Positions 35,303-47,600 of a stretch of 64,000 bases of DNA are shown in pieces. The stretch covers positions 529,467 to 593,466 of the forward strand of contig FJUW01000022.1 in the NCBI GenBank assembly GCA_900074885.1, read 5' to 3'. Numbering within the stretch: the stretch's first letter is position 1; each line of letters starts with the position of its first letter. The DNA comes from Rhynchosporium graminicola (Eukaryota > Ascomycota > Leotiomycetes > Helotiales > Ploettnerulaceae). The translations under genes and the position numbers were made by a program. The notes under the pieces are model-generated. The model was not told where the DNA came from, made no database searches, and saw only the letters and a list, made by a program, of their open reading frames with translations.

Positions 35303-38300
35303 CTATGCAAAAGTCATCTGTATCTCTTTTTCTGTCCCAAACTCATCATCATCATCATCCGCCCAGGCATTATGTCCCAGATCCATCGGCGGTGCCAAAG
35401 TAGCAGGCATCGTACTACTGCTCTTTAGTTCCGGCCTCTGTAACGTCGCAGCACGCTCTGTAGGTTCTGGCGTCGGCGGATTGAGAGGCGTTGGAATTCG
35501 TATAGGGAGGTGAGTACTAGAAGTGCCTGCTGATCGGGGCGGCGAGCGATAGGCAGTGTCGAACGTCATTTGTATCTCTTCTTCTTCCTCCGCGTATACG
35601 GGAGGAGATCTCTTGGCCGGGATCCATTCACTGCTCGATTTGCGAGGCGAGACATCGGACGAGAATTTGTTTACTTTTAGCGTCGCGGACCCGGACCCGT
35701 CATATGACTGTGTCTCACGTAACGGACTACGTGGGTAGGTGGGGCTTAAAGGAGAAGAGGTCAAGTCAAGTTTCATGGGCGGTAAAGTGGATTTCAGCTC
35801 CTTAACCTCCATATGCTCGCCAGCCAGCTCAGCGCGGATTGCGTCGACGTCAAAGAGGACACCATGGTTGTTTCCTTGCCCGTCTTCTGTTCTGGCCTTT
35901 TGTGGTTCGACTTTCGTTTCTTCGTAGGTCTCCCACTCCTTGCGCTCGACCGCCGTCTTCTTCTTACGGCTAAAGAACCCGAATTTGCCTTTCGATTCTT
36001 TCTCCTTTTCCTTTTTTTCGAGCTCTTTCCTCGCTTCTTCGATCTCGTTGATGAGTTCCCGTTGGCGCTGTGCATGATTCTCTGGATCAGGATCCTCAAT
36101 TTCCGTGAATTCGTCGCTCTCTACCAGCCAGCCAACTTCGCGAAGGAGTTTCGGCATTGCCGTTCGATAAGCCATATGTCCTGGCACGAGATCTGTCACG
36201 TCGACATTTTCAAGGTCTGGTATCTCTTCTACAGGAGCAAGTCCTGCTACCCTGCTGATTCCTCCACTGGTCAATCGAAAGAGGTATCCCAGAATCCAAT
36301 CGTTCCTGGCATACCCGTTCACGAATCTACCAGCAACAACAGATCTGGCTTTGAGATACTCGTCTCTCTTGGCAACGATTGGGGACCCAAAGAGGTAGAC
36401 GTTTTGAACAAGACCATAGGCTCCCTTTCTGGCAAGTTCTTTCAGGCAGGCGAAGATGACCCTAGATCCTAGAGAGTAGCCGACGAAAGTAATGGGTCGT
36501 GTGCCTAGATTTCGATCAATAAGCGAATCTGCCAGGATCAGGCCGGCCATGTTTGCTCGATCAAGAGAGACAGTCCAGGGATTATCTATAAGGTAAGCTA
36601 GTTTTGTCAGGACGACCGGTAGTGTCAACGCGGCCATAAGACCAGTCAAGATTGTGCTTCCCAATACTTGTTGGAGACCTTGTGTCAGAGCCTGTAGATG
36701 TTAGACATTGTTGAACAGCTAGAAAGGGATATGTACCTCTGTAGCTAAGATGTTAATGGTGTCTCCCATACTTTGCAGCATTTCAGGTTCCCAAAGTACT
36801 GAGTATATATCTCCCATGATAGGATCCACAGTACTATATGGTAGCCGCACATCATCGACCTTTCCTGTCATCCATCCTGAGACAGTGACAATCAGGTTGA
36901 CTCGTTTATTGTTATGAAGGGGTCGGTATTCGAAAGTCTTGACAGCACCTGTTCTTCGGTTCGCAGCTCGCACGGCGATAATGCCTCCTGATGCTGCAGC
37001 ACCGGATGTAATTATTGCAGCTCCTCCAGCTCCTGCAAGGAAGCCACTGGTACCTGCAACTCCAATAGTTGTGAACCCCGCTGCTAATCCAGCACCAATT
37101 ACAGGAGCCAGTAACCCAGCAGAGAGACCAATGACCAGGCCACCTCCAACAGTAGCAAGACCCATCATCATGTATCGCTTATTCAATGCGAGCTTCCTTC
37201 GCGATTCCTTGTGCTCATCCTCATTCCAATTTTCTTTCTCAGAAGCTTGTTGCATTTCCAGTGCGTCAGTGACTCGTTTCTCGAAGCGACAAATTTCAAG
37301 CCATGACACCTCCATGTTGTCTCCTACTTTCTCTAACAGGACTCTAGATCGAGCATCGTAGACAGAATCGGCGATAAGAGTTAGAAAAAGGTCGCAGAGA
37401 ACGGTCCAGCGGAGATCAATATCGAGACTAGCTGTAGTTGGGAGTTGTGAAGGAGTGCGCACTTCTGGCAGATCATCGCCGTCGTATTCCTCGTATGGAG
37501 GTGGTGGCTGTGCGGGTTCTTCTTCGAATTTGGGAAAAGTTGAAGGCTTAGGAGAGGAAATCGATGGTCTAAATGAAAGTGATACTTGGGAATCATTGTC
37601 AGTTGATGTCATGGAGTCGGGTCTTGGTGATTTAATATCAGGATTAGGGGACTCCTCTCCAGCCATAGGATTCTTGACTCGGGCATTTTGCATGAGCGTT
37701 GACGTCAGGTCTTTGGGCACAACGCCATGCTCCGCCAACTGTTCGATCATTATCTGTTCAGCAGTGCTGATCTCCATGTGAGCGTAGACTCGGACCATCA
37801 TTCTCTGACTCCACATTCTCATTGCTTCCGCTGACATTTGGATGTCTTTCTTGCTTCCCCGGGAGTGATTTATAGATTCGGCCGCAGTCACCATGTTCGA
37901 GAGAATTAATCGAGTCATCCCAACGTATGCGATTCTTTGTCCCTCGGTCAAGAGATCTTTCGTAGCCTGCATTTGTGAAGTGGCATCTCTTTGCTCTTCA
38001 TCTTCGATTTCGCCGGCCCCAGTTCCACCATTGACGTCCTTGAATAGGTACTGAGTATTTTCATCCAAACTGGTTGCCGATTGAGCATCCTCGTCTAATA
38101 GAACTCGCGTATACCCCTTGCCCGCACCGCCAAGTCCTTCGTAGGCATCTTCCTCGGCATCTGAGTTGTGCTCTTTGGCAATAAGTCTGTTGTCATCATC
38201 GTATATGTCGTATGGCGCGAATGATGGCATGGTCTGCCATTCATCCTCTTCCGCCACTGGTGACTTGACATCCAGTTGCGTGGTATGTTGATGCGACCAT

Positions 38301-38929
38301 TCCGATATGCCCCCGCTCTGTGAACTCTGCCCTCGGATATGTGTAAATTCCTTAGAATCCTCTTGTTTACTGGTCGTCTCGTCCTTCTCTTTTTCATTTT
38401 CCAACTTCTTTTCGACGGGCATTGGCGGATCTTGGGACAGTCGTAGCTCAGCGCATTCGGCCTGTTCCGCAGGGTTATCCTCAAGAACTGCGTCGTGAGG
38501 TTTCGATTCCACCTTATCAAGATCTGCGGGCTTCTGGAGTTCCTCGGCTACTGCCGCAGCAACTGCTTCTGGTTCCTTGACTTCCACCTCCTGTTCTTGT
38601 GATTTCGGTATTGATGTTCCACAAGCTACCTGCGTTGACCTGGCATCCTTAAATTCCTCATCCTTAACAGCTTCCTCTTTTCTTGTCTCATCCTGGATCT
38701 TCTTACTGCCGATCGATTGCTCGATTTTCGAAACTTTCCTCAGCACGTACCCATTTGTCCCAGGCGTAGGCGACTTCTCCCCATTCTCGTCCTTGCTTTC
38801 TGGTGCTACCAACATCGTGACCCTATGTTTGACGACCGGGAGGCCGAAGTCGTCCATTTCTGCCGTCGGCGCGACATTGCCATTGCTAACAAGCGAGTCT
38901 TTGTTCGCTGCTTGTCCGCTCCCCGGCAT
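35303..38929 (-). CDS. DUF726 (TMCO4/Mil1-like) membrane-associated alpha/beta hydrolase
   Basis: Two exons on the minus strand (38929-36737, 36691-35303) with a 45-bp intron in phase 0 give 1193 aa. The family includes human TMCO4 and yeast YFL034W/Mil1, predicted alpha/beta hydrolases on membranes; Mil1 is reported to bind an AP-1 medium chain. The N-terminal 330 residues are acidic and disordered. A helical region (GMTRLILSNMVTAAESINHS) follows, then a Gly/Ala-rich membrane segment (MMMGLATVGGGLVIGLSAGL and onward). Next come LIVTVSGWM and the nucleophile elbow VGYSLGSR (Ser804), then NVYLFGSPIV. The C-terminal 230 residues are charged and contain EIQMTF twice, the second at the extreme C-terminus. 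The ATG at 38929 is the first ATG in this frame; an upstream exon within 38960-39240 is possible because that stretch also reads protein-like (RPNPSSPKARPPNESG). Confidence 0.88.
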
Positions 38930-39498
38930 ATTGGGTGAGCTTTCCACCACCTCGTGTCGCGACAGCCGTCGTTCCTTTCATCCAAGCACGAGTTTTTATA
39001 GCGAGGTAGTTCGAAGCTGGGAGAGCTGCGAAAAATGTGCGGTAAGTGTCGTCTTTGGCAGACGCATGCTTCCTGAGGCACTGGCTCCTGACTCGTTTGG
39101 AGGTCGTGCTTTGGGGGACGACGGATTGGGACGAATGTTTGAAGTCAGCGCAGTTGGTGCAGCAGGGGGTTGTGTACTCCGTAAAGGCTGAAGGAGGTGT
39201 GGGGCGGCCTGTCAGCGCCATCATCTTTACCATGGCTTTTGGAAGTGAGTTAAGCGGCTGCTTGCCGAAATACTAATCTGACAGCAGCCTGATTCGAGGT
39301 TAGCTGCATTCCTAAAAAAGTATTTTTGGTATTTGCATTACGGCTCTCTCGAATTGCATGTTTAGTTGGCTTAGGTACCTAAGCTTCACAGGGCAGCTGT
39401 GGAGGGATCTACGTTCCAAAAGTGCACTACCAATAGAGCTCCTGACTGGGTATTGCTACGAGATCTGATCAAGCAACACCAAAACGCCTTCCCGTAAC
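38930..39498. other. upstream region of DUF726 gene
   Basis: Up to 39240 the minus strand has open frames that might be an additional 5' exon of the hydrolase. Further right there is a TTAGGTACCTAAG palindrome at 39371-39383. No independent gene is seen. Confidence 0.35.
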
Positions 39499-40482
39499 CT
39501 AGTCCTCATTCCCATCAGCCGCATCCGATACGATAGACGCTCTTCCATCGTCAGCCCCAGCTTTTGGCTTCCTTTTCCGCTTTCGCTTTGCACCTTGCTC
39601 TGGAGCATCTGGTTTCTCTATACTCGACTCGCCAGCTTTAACGTTCTTGCTCTCTTTCTGAGCAGAAGATTTCGACCCTTCTTCCGCAGACTTTTTCGCC
39701 TTCTTCACAGCCAGTGGATTTGGACCTTTCGGACCCTTCGCCTTCTTTCTCTTCGGTACATCCTTCTCTCCCAACCCCTCAATCCTCCCCTCCCCCTCTT
39801 CACCAACCTCCCTCTTCCTCTTCAGACTCCCACTCCCCCTCTTCAACCCAGCCCTAAACTTAACACTTTCCTCTTTCTCCCTATTATCCGCACTCGCCTC
39901 AGCCATCGGCTCCATAATCATAACACTCCTATTGATATACACCAGCGGCACGCCCAGAACACCTCTCATATGTTTCCGCACTTCTGATTCCTGGCTGGCA
40001 ACTACGTAGCGGTTCTTGTTCGTTTTGCTGCCTTTGGGATCGACTACTGATGCTAGACACTCTTGCGTGCTGAGTGGTTCGGGGTACTCTTCTGGACGGT
40101 GACCGCATCGCCTTCGCTCGTAGGTTTTGGCTTTGTCGATTAGGTATGAGACGCCTGGCTCTGAGGAGGCGGCGTAGAGATGGCGCATTGAGCATTGTGT
40201 AATCACTCCATCAATTAGCTTTGTATTTCACAAGTACTACTTGAGGCGCGTACTAGGTTTCACTTCGCCGTGAAGTGTCCGCTCAAGTCCTCCTACTAGA
40301 TCCATCTTGAACTTATCTGCATCTCTAATCATTTGCGCATCAACTGAGGAAACTTGTTAGCAAGATCCAGTACTATGCGAATCGGGGAACTCACGAAGTA
40401 CTTGATATGGTACACGGAAGCCGTAACTGAGCCCAAACTGCTCCATAAGCTTCCGGTACTGTTTTGATCTTTTGCCTCTCAT
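39499..40482 (-). CDS. UTP23: Utp23-like rRNA-processing protein (PIN-like domain)
   Basis: Three exons on the minus strand (40482-40395, 40343-40254, 40205-39499) give 294 aa. Utp23 is a small-subunit processome factor needed for early 18S rRNA cleavages and snR30 release; it acts in the nucleolus. The start MRGKRSKQYRKLMEQFG is the family hallmark, followed by YGFRVPYQVLLDAQMIRDAD and GGLERTLHGEVKPMITQCSM across two introns. A Cys/His set follows (CSMRHLY, RRRCGHRPEEYPEPLSTQEC), as in the Utp23 zinc finger. Then comes KNRYVVASQESEVRKHMRGV with PLVYINRSVMIMEP. The last 120 residues form a Lys-rich nucleolar-type tail (KRKREVGEE; KRKRKRKPKAG). The PIN fold in this family lacks the full acidic catalytic set. 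Confidence 0.95.
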
Positions 40483-41097
40483 GTTGAATGTGTGGTGTGG
40501 TTTTGGATAGTTGCAGGCTCATTTCGCTACTGTACTTGGTGTCAAGAAGTTTTATTTTCAAGCTACCTCGATAAGCCTTATCGGAGCGACAAAAAGTGGG
40601 GCGGCTCGAGGCTGAAAGACTTGGAAGGCAGGTAGATGAGTTTTGATAGTTTGAGCCTCGTATACATTAACTTAGGAGCAAGTATCCATAGTAGATTCAA
40701 TTGTGCAAATTTTGCACAATTGAGATTCCCGGGCCATTGCTGTACTAGGAATCGTGCCGTGGTAAGTTTAGTAGAAACTAGATAGTGATCTCACTAGACA
40801 TTGGCTTAGCCTCGCCTTAAATAGATCTATGCTCAGTAACATTCTTGCAAGTGACAATCACTCCTTTCCCAATTCAGCACACTACCTGTTACGCCTGAGC
40901 GCCGTCGAGTTTGGCCTGTCTTTTCTGCCGGGCGCATATGCTTCTTGCTTCGCTATCCCAACCTCTGTCGATTTGCCTGCCTGCTCGAGGGCTGGGGTGA
41001 TCGATCGTACGTTGAAGTGAGCCTGGGGCCTACGTTTATAGATTTCTTTTAGGTCCTGTTTGTCGGTATATTGGTGTCTCTTGTTCGAAAGCCGATT
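40483..41097. other. intergenic, no gene seen
   Basis: Promoter side of UTP23 and 3' flank of the phosphatase. A near-perfect inverted repeat AATTGTGCAAATTTTGCACAATT at 40699-40721 could form a hairpin or be a dimeric protein site. No gene is supported. Confidence 0.4.
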
Positions 41098-42362
41098 TCA
41101 TCCCTTGCTCCGTCTACATAGTGCCGCAACTACACTGATGTCGTCTAATTTGCCTAAATTTGCTTATTAGCTTGAATTTCACCAACCTAGACCTAATGGG
41201 CCTACCTCCTTCCATCGCGAGACCCTCCTCGACTGCGTGTTCCATAAACGGACTCTCAGCGAAAGGGTCCGTGGCAATGATTTTGGCAGCCTGCATCAGC
41301 TCCTCCGCTACGAACTTCATCCCTCCACCAGCTCCACCCTTTCGATCGCCGGCACTATCTCCGCCCTGGCCGCTCTCCCACTTTTGTATGCTATCCACTA
41401 CACTCTGAATAATTTCGTGCTCCCATAGGTTGTCAATGACTCCGTCCGACATGGCCAGCACAACATCGTTCTCTTCTATCTCAACCTTGTCCATTACGGC
41501 GTTGTCTCTAGGTGTATCCGGACTATTCGTTCCTAGCTGCCTGGGACAGTCAAACCAATGCCACTGTTCACTCGTCTTGTAGATCTTCTCCCCATCTCGA
41601 CCATTTCGCGGTCGAATGACTAAAATCTGTGAGTCGCCCAAATTGGTCACATATAGCAGAGGCGTGGGAGGTGCATCTGGATTGGAATTGAATCTCTGAA
41701 AGTGCAGTTGCGCTCCCGAAGTTGTGGTCGTCCCTTGCCACTGATTAGGCTGTGATGTTGCCTCAATAGTTTGCTCGTAGGCCTTCTGCAGATACTCGAT
41801 TGGTGTTGGTGTGTAGGATTGTCCAGGTGGGCTTATCTGATTCGCAGCTGTCTCTACTTCTACCGACCAGAAATGTAATATTAACCTTGCCCAAAGTCTG
41901 GAGAAGTCAGTAAAGTCCAATACTAGTATGGCGCAAGACGAACCCAGCATGACCGCCAGGTCTCGTAGACCAAGCACCAACTCCATCGTTTGCTGCAATG
42001 AACTGATCGCTAGCATACACAGCATCGTCTCCGTTCGTGTATCCTCGAATTTTCTGCCCGTTGACAAGAGGACGCCGATCGCGACTCCGATCGTGAGTGC
42101 TGAGAGCATCTGAAAAGGAACCTGAAGGCGGAGAGAGAAAGGGCGGAGGAAATGGCCTTGGTGCCCTCTTCGCGTACAGGGCAAATCCAGTCTCGAATCT
42201 AAATGGCAGAGAGTCTTTGATCGTAGCTGGCTGTTTAGCACTGATCGTCGTCGAGGATTTTTCAAAGTTTGGGCCACATCTTGATGCGCTTTTCATGAGT
42301 GCACGGCGAGCATGAGGAAGTAAGGCTCGCACAGCTAGTACTTGAAGAAGCGGCCTCCTCAT
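41098..42362 (-). CDS. PTC7: PP2C-type protein phosphatase, mitochondrial Ptc7-like
   Basis: Three exons on the minus strand (42362-41944, 41897-41206, 41153-41098) give 388 aa. Ptc7 is a mitochondrial Mn/Mg-dependent Ser/Thr phosphatase that in yeast activates coenzyme Q synthesis. The N-terminus is an Arg-rich amphipathic presequence (MRRPLLQVLAVRALLPHARR). Metal-site text includes GDDAVYASDQFIAANDGVGA, joined across intron 1 to LWARLILHFWSVEVE. Then come LLYVTNLGDSQILVIRPR, DVVLAMSDGVIDNLWEHEI and, after the 52-bp last intron, KLDDISVVAALCRR. The last splice is essential: without it the frame reads a meaningless tail. The first intron (46 bp) uses a weak GTTCGT donor, but continuity of the family text supports it. 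Confidence 0.92.
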
Positions 42363-43650
42363 CCCAGCGTCGCAAATTATGTACAGAAGTTGGGACTGCC
42401 GCGCAAAAGCAGTTTGTCGGTGATGTTTTAATTTGATCGAATCGCGGGATGGCGTTGGCTCAACAAATAGATGTACGATAAGAAATCGACTAGACTAGAA
42501 CCCGCAATTCTTGGCATTGACTTGCGGGGTTTCCAACATGTCTGTTGAGCGAGGTTTGTGGTTGAAATACTACGAGTGACAGTACGGCCATAAAACTATA
42601 TAAGTATAAGTATGCATGTTTCGTGTTTTGGCCTTGACTTAATTCGATGTTATGTAAGTAAGTACGTTAAACCTTCGTATGGCTCGGGAGCAGGGGTCCG
42701 GCATTGTGTAACCTAAAACTCAGCGAGCTGATAGGCGCCTGTCAGATCAAAGGCTATTCTGGGAGAGAATCCTCGAGTTCGAAATACAAGTACGAAGAAC
42801 TAGATGATAGCAAGAGCAAAAGAGTGCATCTTTTTCTGAAGTCCCATGGTGATATTAAGAGGTTTATTTCTTCCATAGCTCTGAGAAATACAAGTCTCAC
42901 GAGACATGGTATTTGTAAGATCATGCTGACAATTTAACTACTTACTTAGCTGTTTGCTCGGGAAAGGAAGGTAGGTACCTAGGCATGCTGCCACTTCTAA
43001 CTTCGTAAGCTGTAAATTCAGATTCCATGCAGTTTTGCCTTTTCATCTTCTTAACAATAGGTAGGTAAGCTCAGATGTCTCAATTATATCGAGTACGAGC
43101 TCTGAGATCCAGGAACGTCGGACGACTTGAAGATATCTAATTTTCGCACTGGAAGTGAGTGCATGTAGGAGTAGTTTGTTAGCCCTATAGTCCGTTTGTA
43201 ATTGGGCTTGCTATACAAATTTCCAGGTTTGCGTACGTTGGTAGTACTGTATGGGTATTTCGTGCCTGACACATACAGTACAATACGCTATGCATCCTGG
43301 CCAGAACTGCAGGAGAGAACGTGTAGGACCACTCAATCAATCATTGGCTCGGAAACTCGATCGATGCATTCTCGCACAGCGCGCTCGTGCTGGTGTTGCA
43401 ACCATGATCAAGACAAGGCGCCCAAGGCTGCGGGTCGATTGGCATCCAAGTTATTGTTACGCCAATACGATGAGAAGACTAGTCGTCGATGTCTTTACAG
43501 TCTTCGAAGTCTTGAAATGCTGGCTAGCCATCCAATAGCTCCTCAGCTGCGCCCAGTTCAGTCCCGCGCCACATACCGGTATTTACATGACGCGTTGAAA
43601 GACAGCCAAGGCGAAAGTCCGATACATCTCATCAATGTTTCTTTTGACTG

Positions 43651-43690
43651 GATTCGGATATGGATGTGGATGTGGATATGGATCCGGATG
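43651..43690 (+). repeat. GGATNT hexamer microsatellite
   Basis: About six units of GGATAT/GGATGT/GGATCC in a row. Confidence 0.8.
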
Positions 43691-43760
43691 AGAATACGGG
43701 ATCTTAGCGCTTGGCTGGAATCGTGAAAGGGTTTCGTGTTGTCGTATCGTATCGTGAGCT

Positions 43761-43792
43761 CGGATGGGATGAGATGGGATGAGATGGGATGA
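43761..43792 (+). repeat. GATGGGATGA tandem repeat
   Basis: Just over three copies of a 10-bp unit (GATGGGATGA). Confidence 0.85.
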
Positions 43793-43867
43793 ATACTTAT
43801 ACATTAAGCAGTTGACGAGAGCTCAACAGCGCTGATAGTGTATCGCGATCGAGAGAAATATTACTCA

Positions 43868-43900
43868 CTTTCTTCCTTTCTTCCTTTCTTTTCTTCTACA
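43868..43900 (+). repeat. polypyrimidine tract TTTCTTCC repeats
   Basis: Tandem CTTTCTTC units on the + strand, followed by TTTTCTTCTAC. Confidence 0.7.
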
Positions 43901-43962
43901 GTAACCACGTTACCTATACCACTATATTTAAATTACCTGTCCAACATTACATGGAGTCTATT

Positions 43963-43984
43963 ACATTGCATTGCATTGCATTCA
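43963..43984 (+). repeat. CATTG pentamer microsatellite
   Basis: Four copies of a CATTG/TTGCA phase repeat within TTACATTGCATTGCATTGCA. Confidence 0.75.
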
Positions 43985-44221
43985 ACTCTACTTGGTACCG
44001 AGTCGGCACGCAAATCCCCAAAGTAGGCACCCAAGGTATAAGTATTTATAGCACGACCCTTTTTTCTCTCTCGTCGGTGGTGGTGACGGAATGTAGACCT
44101 TTGGCCCGTTCCGCGCCATACAGTACCTACAGTATCTATCAACCAAACCCCGGTCTGAACTGCCTTCCCAGCCTTAACTATATTTCATACAGCCCAACCA
44201 CATCCCACCACCAAGACTTGC

Positions 44222-44335
44222 CCTGTCTCTGACTCTGCCTCTGCCTCTGCCTTCACATCGTTTCTTCGACCTCTCGCCCTCTCGAATTCTCCTCCTCTCG
44301 AACTCTCGTCTCTCGAACTCTCATCCACTCATCCT
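44222..44335 (+). repeat. CT-rich leader with CTCTGC and TCTCGAACTC repeats
   Basis: Imperfect CTCTGC units are followed by three TCTCGAAYTCTC units. The stretch lies in the likely 5' UTR or core promoter of the PH-domain gene, where CT tracts are common in fungi. Confidence 0.6.
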
Positions 44336-44635
44336 TTGATCTTGTACACCCCCTTCTGCAAGGGCCATTCGAGCGAGCAGATTCAGGTAACTGTTGCACG
44401 CATGAAAGCTTTTAAACAAAGTCGACACTTCCTGCACATGTCAAGATCCTGAATATTGCCCCGGAATCACCGGAGTAGCAGTGGGCGACAGAGAAGAACA
44501 ACATCGCATTCGTTACCTAGAAAATACAATAAACCTGCCAGCCAGCATGTCGACCCGAAATCGAGGTACGTGTGGAATTCGGACCACTGGGAGTTTATTA
44601 TGCTAGCTAATAGGCGTTGAAAAGTACTTTCATTT

Positions 44636-47600
44636 ATGTCCAACTTCTCGAGCAGCAGAGATTCGCAGAGAAGCCCGACGCCTACCTCATCCACACCGAA
44701 ACAAGAACTAGCGAGGAGCGAACCTGCCCAACATGCCACCACAATGCCACTTGGAAACTCAACCCATAACACAGACCAGCCCAGAGTCCAGCGGGAGCGG
44801 GCTCAATCGGGTTCGAGACCTTTGTCTATGGTGCAAACCTACTACCCATCGATGATGGACGTGTCCCAAGACACACTACCTGAACTTCAGCCCATCTTTA
44901 CGTTTTTGAATAGTCACGCGAACAAATTATACCAGGAAGGTTATTTCTTGAAGCTGGATGATCAGAATACACGTATGTAGTTCTTAAATCGGAGAAACTG
45001 CTAGATTTAACATGTTGCAGATGGTAGACCCAATGCCGATCGAACATGGACCGAGTGTTTCGCTCAACTTGTAGGAACTGTTCTGTCACTCTGGGACGCT
45101 GCAGACTTGGATGCGGCTGGACAAGACGGAGAAGTGCTTCCGAAATTCATCAATCTAACGGATGCTTCAATCAAAATGGTACGCAATACTGGCAAGTCAG
45201 AGTTGCAACCCACTAATATGATCCAGATCGAAGCACTACCAACTCGTGCAGACAGCGAAGCTCCCTTGCAAAACGTCCTTAGCATCTCTACCGCAGGCAA
45301 AAATCGGTATCTCCTACATTTCAATTCGCATCACTCGTTGATTCAATGGACCGCGGGTATAAGACTCTCAATGTTCGAACATGCAACACTGCAAGAAGCT
45401 TATACCGGTGCCCTGATTGCTGGAAAGGGGAAAGGTCTGAACAACATTAACATCATCATGGACCGAGCAAGAATCCCAACTGCCGATTGGGCAAGAGTAC
45501 GGTTTGGAGCTGGAACACCTTGGAGGCGCTGTTGGTGTGTCGTGTCTCCTCCTGATGAAAAGGAGGTACAGAAGCTTCAGAAGCAGCTCAACAAGAAAAA
45601 GTCTGCGTATGATCGATCAAGGCCGCCAACTCTAAGGGGCGACATCAAATTTTATGATTCGAAAAAGACGAAAAAGGTCCGCCCAATTGCCACCATTAGC
45701 GATGCGTATTCAGCGTTTGCAATTTATCCCCAATCAAAGCCTCTGATAGATGCTTCTACACTTGTGAAAGTTGAAGGCTCCATTACTATTCATTCAAACC
45801 CGCCATCGACGTCGGAAGGCTTCGTCTTTGTCATGCCCGAAACGCACGCAGCAGTAACAGGGTTTGAGATGATGCTACGTTGGCTCTTTCCAGTCTTTGA
45901 TACTTTCGGGCTTTACGGACGTCCTGGTCGTTTGGTGGCTGATACATCTGATCCAAAAAGTCTAATGTTTGCGATGCCGAAACACAGAAGATATGGATAT
46001 TTGGAGATCCTCGATGTATCAGGGCTCATCTTGGAGCCGGGTAGCGCCAGCTGGAAAGAAGGGGAATGGAGGAAGAGATTGAAAGAGCTCACGGGAAAAA
46101 GGATGAAAGCCATTGAAAGCAGTAACCAGCCGAATAGCAGATACAGCAGTAGAAGGAGCACCATGCAAAACAATGTGCGTCCACCACGGAACCGGATTCA
46201 GTTCGATGATGGTGCCTCTGTCAGATCTACTCCAGGGAATACTTGGGGCCAAGGCCAAACAGACGGAGCATCTGGTATCCCACGCACAGATTCTGCTCCT
46301 CCAGGAGCTGGTGCATTTGCACCCCCCATTAAAACACGGTCTAGTGCCCATACCCGTTCTTTCTCTGAGAGTCAAAGACTAGACCAATTCCGAGATCAAG
46401 TTCCCTCGAATTATGATGGAGGCTACGATCATCCTCCAGCTCCTCCACCACATACCACTGGTGTTGCGGCGTCCCGTGATGTCCATAGTTCGAGGTACAT
46501 TCCCGAAATAGGTTCTACACCTGAACGCATAAGTTCCGAGGATGAACAGGCTGCCAGAGCTACACCAGTACGCGAACTTCAAGAGTTACAGGCGACTACG
46601 AACCCAGAACCAGTGGCTGCCCCACCTGCTTTCGCCCACGGCCCTGGTTCCTTGCCAATTAGCAAGCCGTATCAGTCACCGGAACTACGCCGAGCCAACA
46701 GCCGAATGTCGAATGCTACACTGTCGCAGCTAGCCGGTGCTGGGGGTGTAGCTGGATATCACGCACACGGAGACGAAGGAAGGGGTTATAATCAGCCGTC
46801 GAACGGTGACAGAGGGGTACTGCCAGCTGCCAACGTACATGGATTACCTGCTAATCATGACGGTCTAAATGAAGGCTTGGTAACAGTGTCAAAACCCCGA
46901 TATTCTTATGAAGATTCGTCCCCATCTCATCCTACGAATGTCACTATGCAGACAAGCCTTTCTCAGCCATCTGCACAACACTCAGCTACTTCACATCATT
47001 TATCTTCTTCGGATGCTTCTCGGATCGGTTCACAGCCTCCTCTTGCAAGTCGAGAGCCATTGCTTCAGACCCGTATATATGAGCCACCACAGATGTTTAA
47101 TTCTCCTGTATCGAATGTCCACAGTGGCGCTATCGGACATGGTCACGATCAACAACACTCAACAGACTCGGCACATCGCAATGCAGCTCAGCCACGTCTC
47201 CAGACCAGCCCGAGTATACTTCGAAAACCTTTACCTACTCGAAGTTCAAGCCTTCAGGCGCCTGCCTCAGCTGACACGCAATCCAGTCTTGGTAGCCTAG
47301 GTCAACACGTTATTGATCAGACTGCTTTTGAGATGATTGGACGTGATGATCACTTACCCATCAGAGGACCCGAGACTCAACTCTATCGGCACAACACCGA
47401 TGCCAGCAGTGTTTATGAAGATAATGCGTCGACAGCGTCCCCAGACTACGCTAGCACTAGACGTTCTGTCGATGCCCGTAACTCCGTGGAAAAGCCTCGA
47501 GCAGGTGTCTTGAAAACTGTTGGTAATTCAGAGGATCCACGATACTTGGGTAATCAAGCTGCCACTTCGCCACCAATTGAAATAGACTTTGGACCAACTT

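Larger units (their letters stand above)
42363..44635. other. intergenic with simple repeats
   Basis: 2.3 kb between divergent genes. A frame at 43202-43726 (174 codons) on the + strand has poor protein character and ends in a repeat-coded WMWMWIWIRMRIR tract, so I do not call it. The region holds TAGGTACCTA near 42973, several microsatellites and the long CT-rich 5' leader of the Caf120-like gene. An ATG at 44547 (MSTRNR) followed by a GTACGT donor may mark a 5' exon of that gene. Confidence 0.5.

Noticed and set aside
38960..39240. Separate gene divergent from the DUF726 hydrolase
   Set aside because: Open frames on both strands are weak. The best text is on the hydrolase strand, so it is more likely an unspliced 5' exon or leader than a gene.
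43202..43726. 174-codon + strand open frame
   Set aside because: Mixed composition, no domain, and its end is coded by a microsatellite (WMWMWIWIRMRIR). It lies in a promoter-like region, so it is probably a chance frame.
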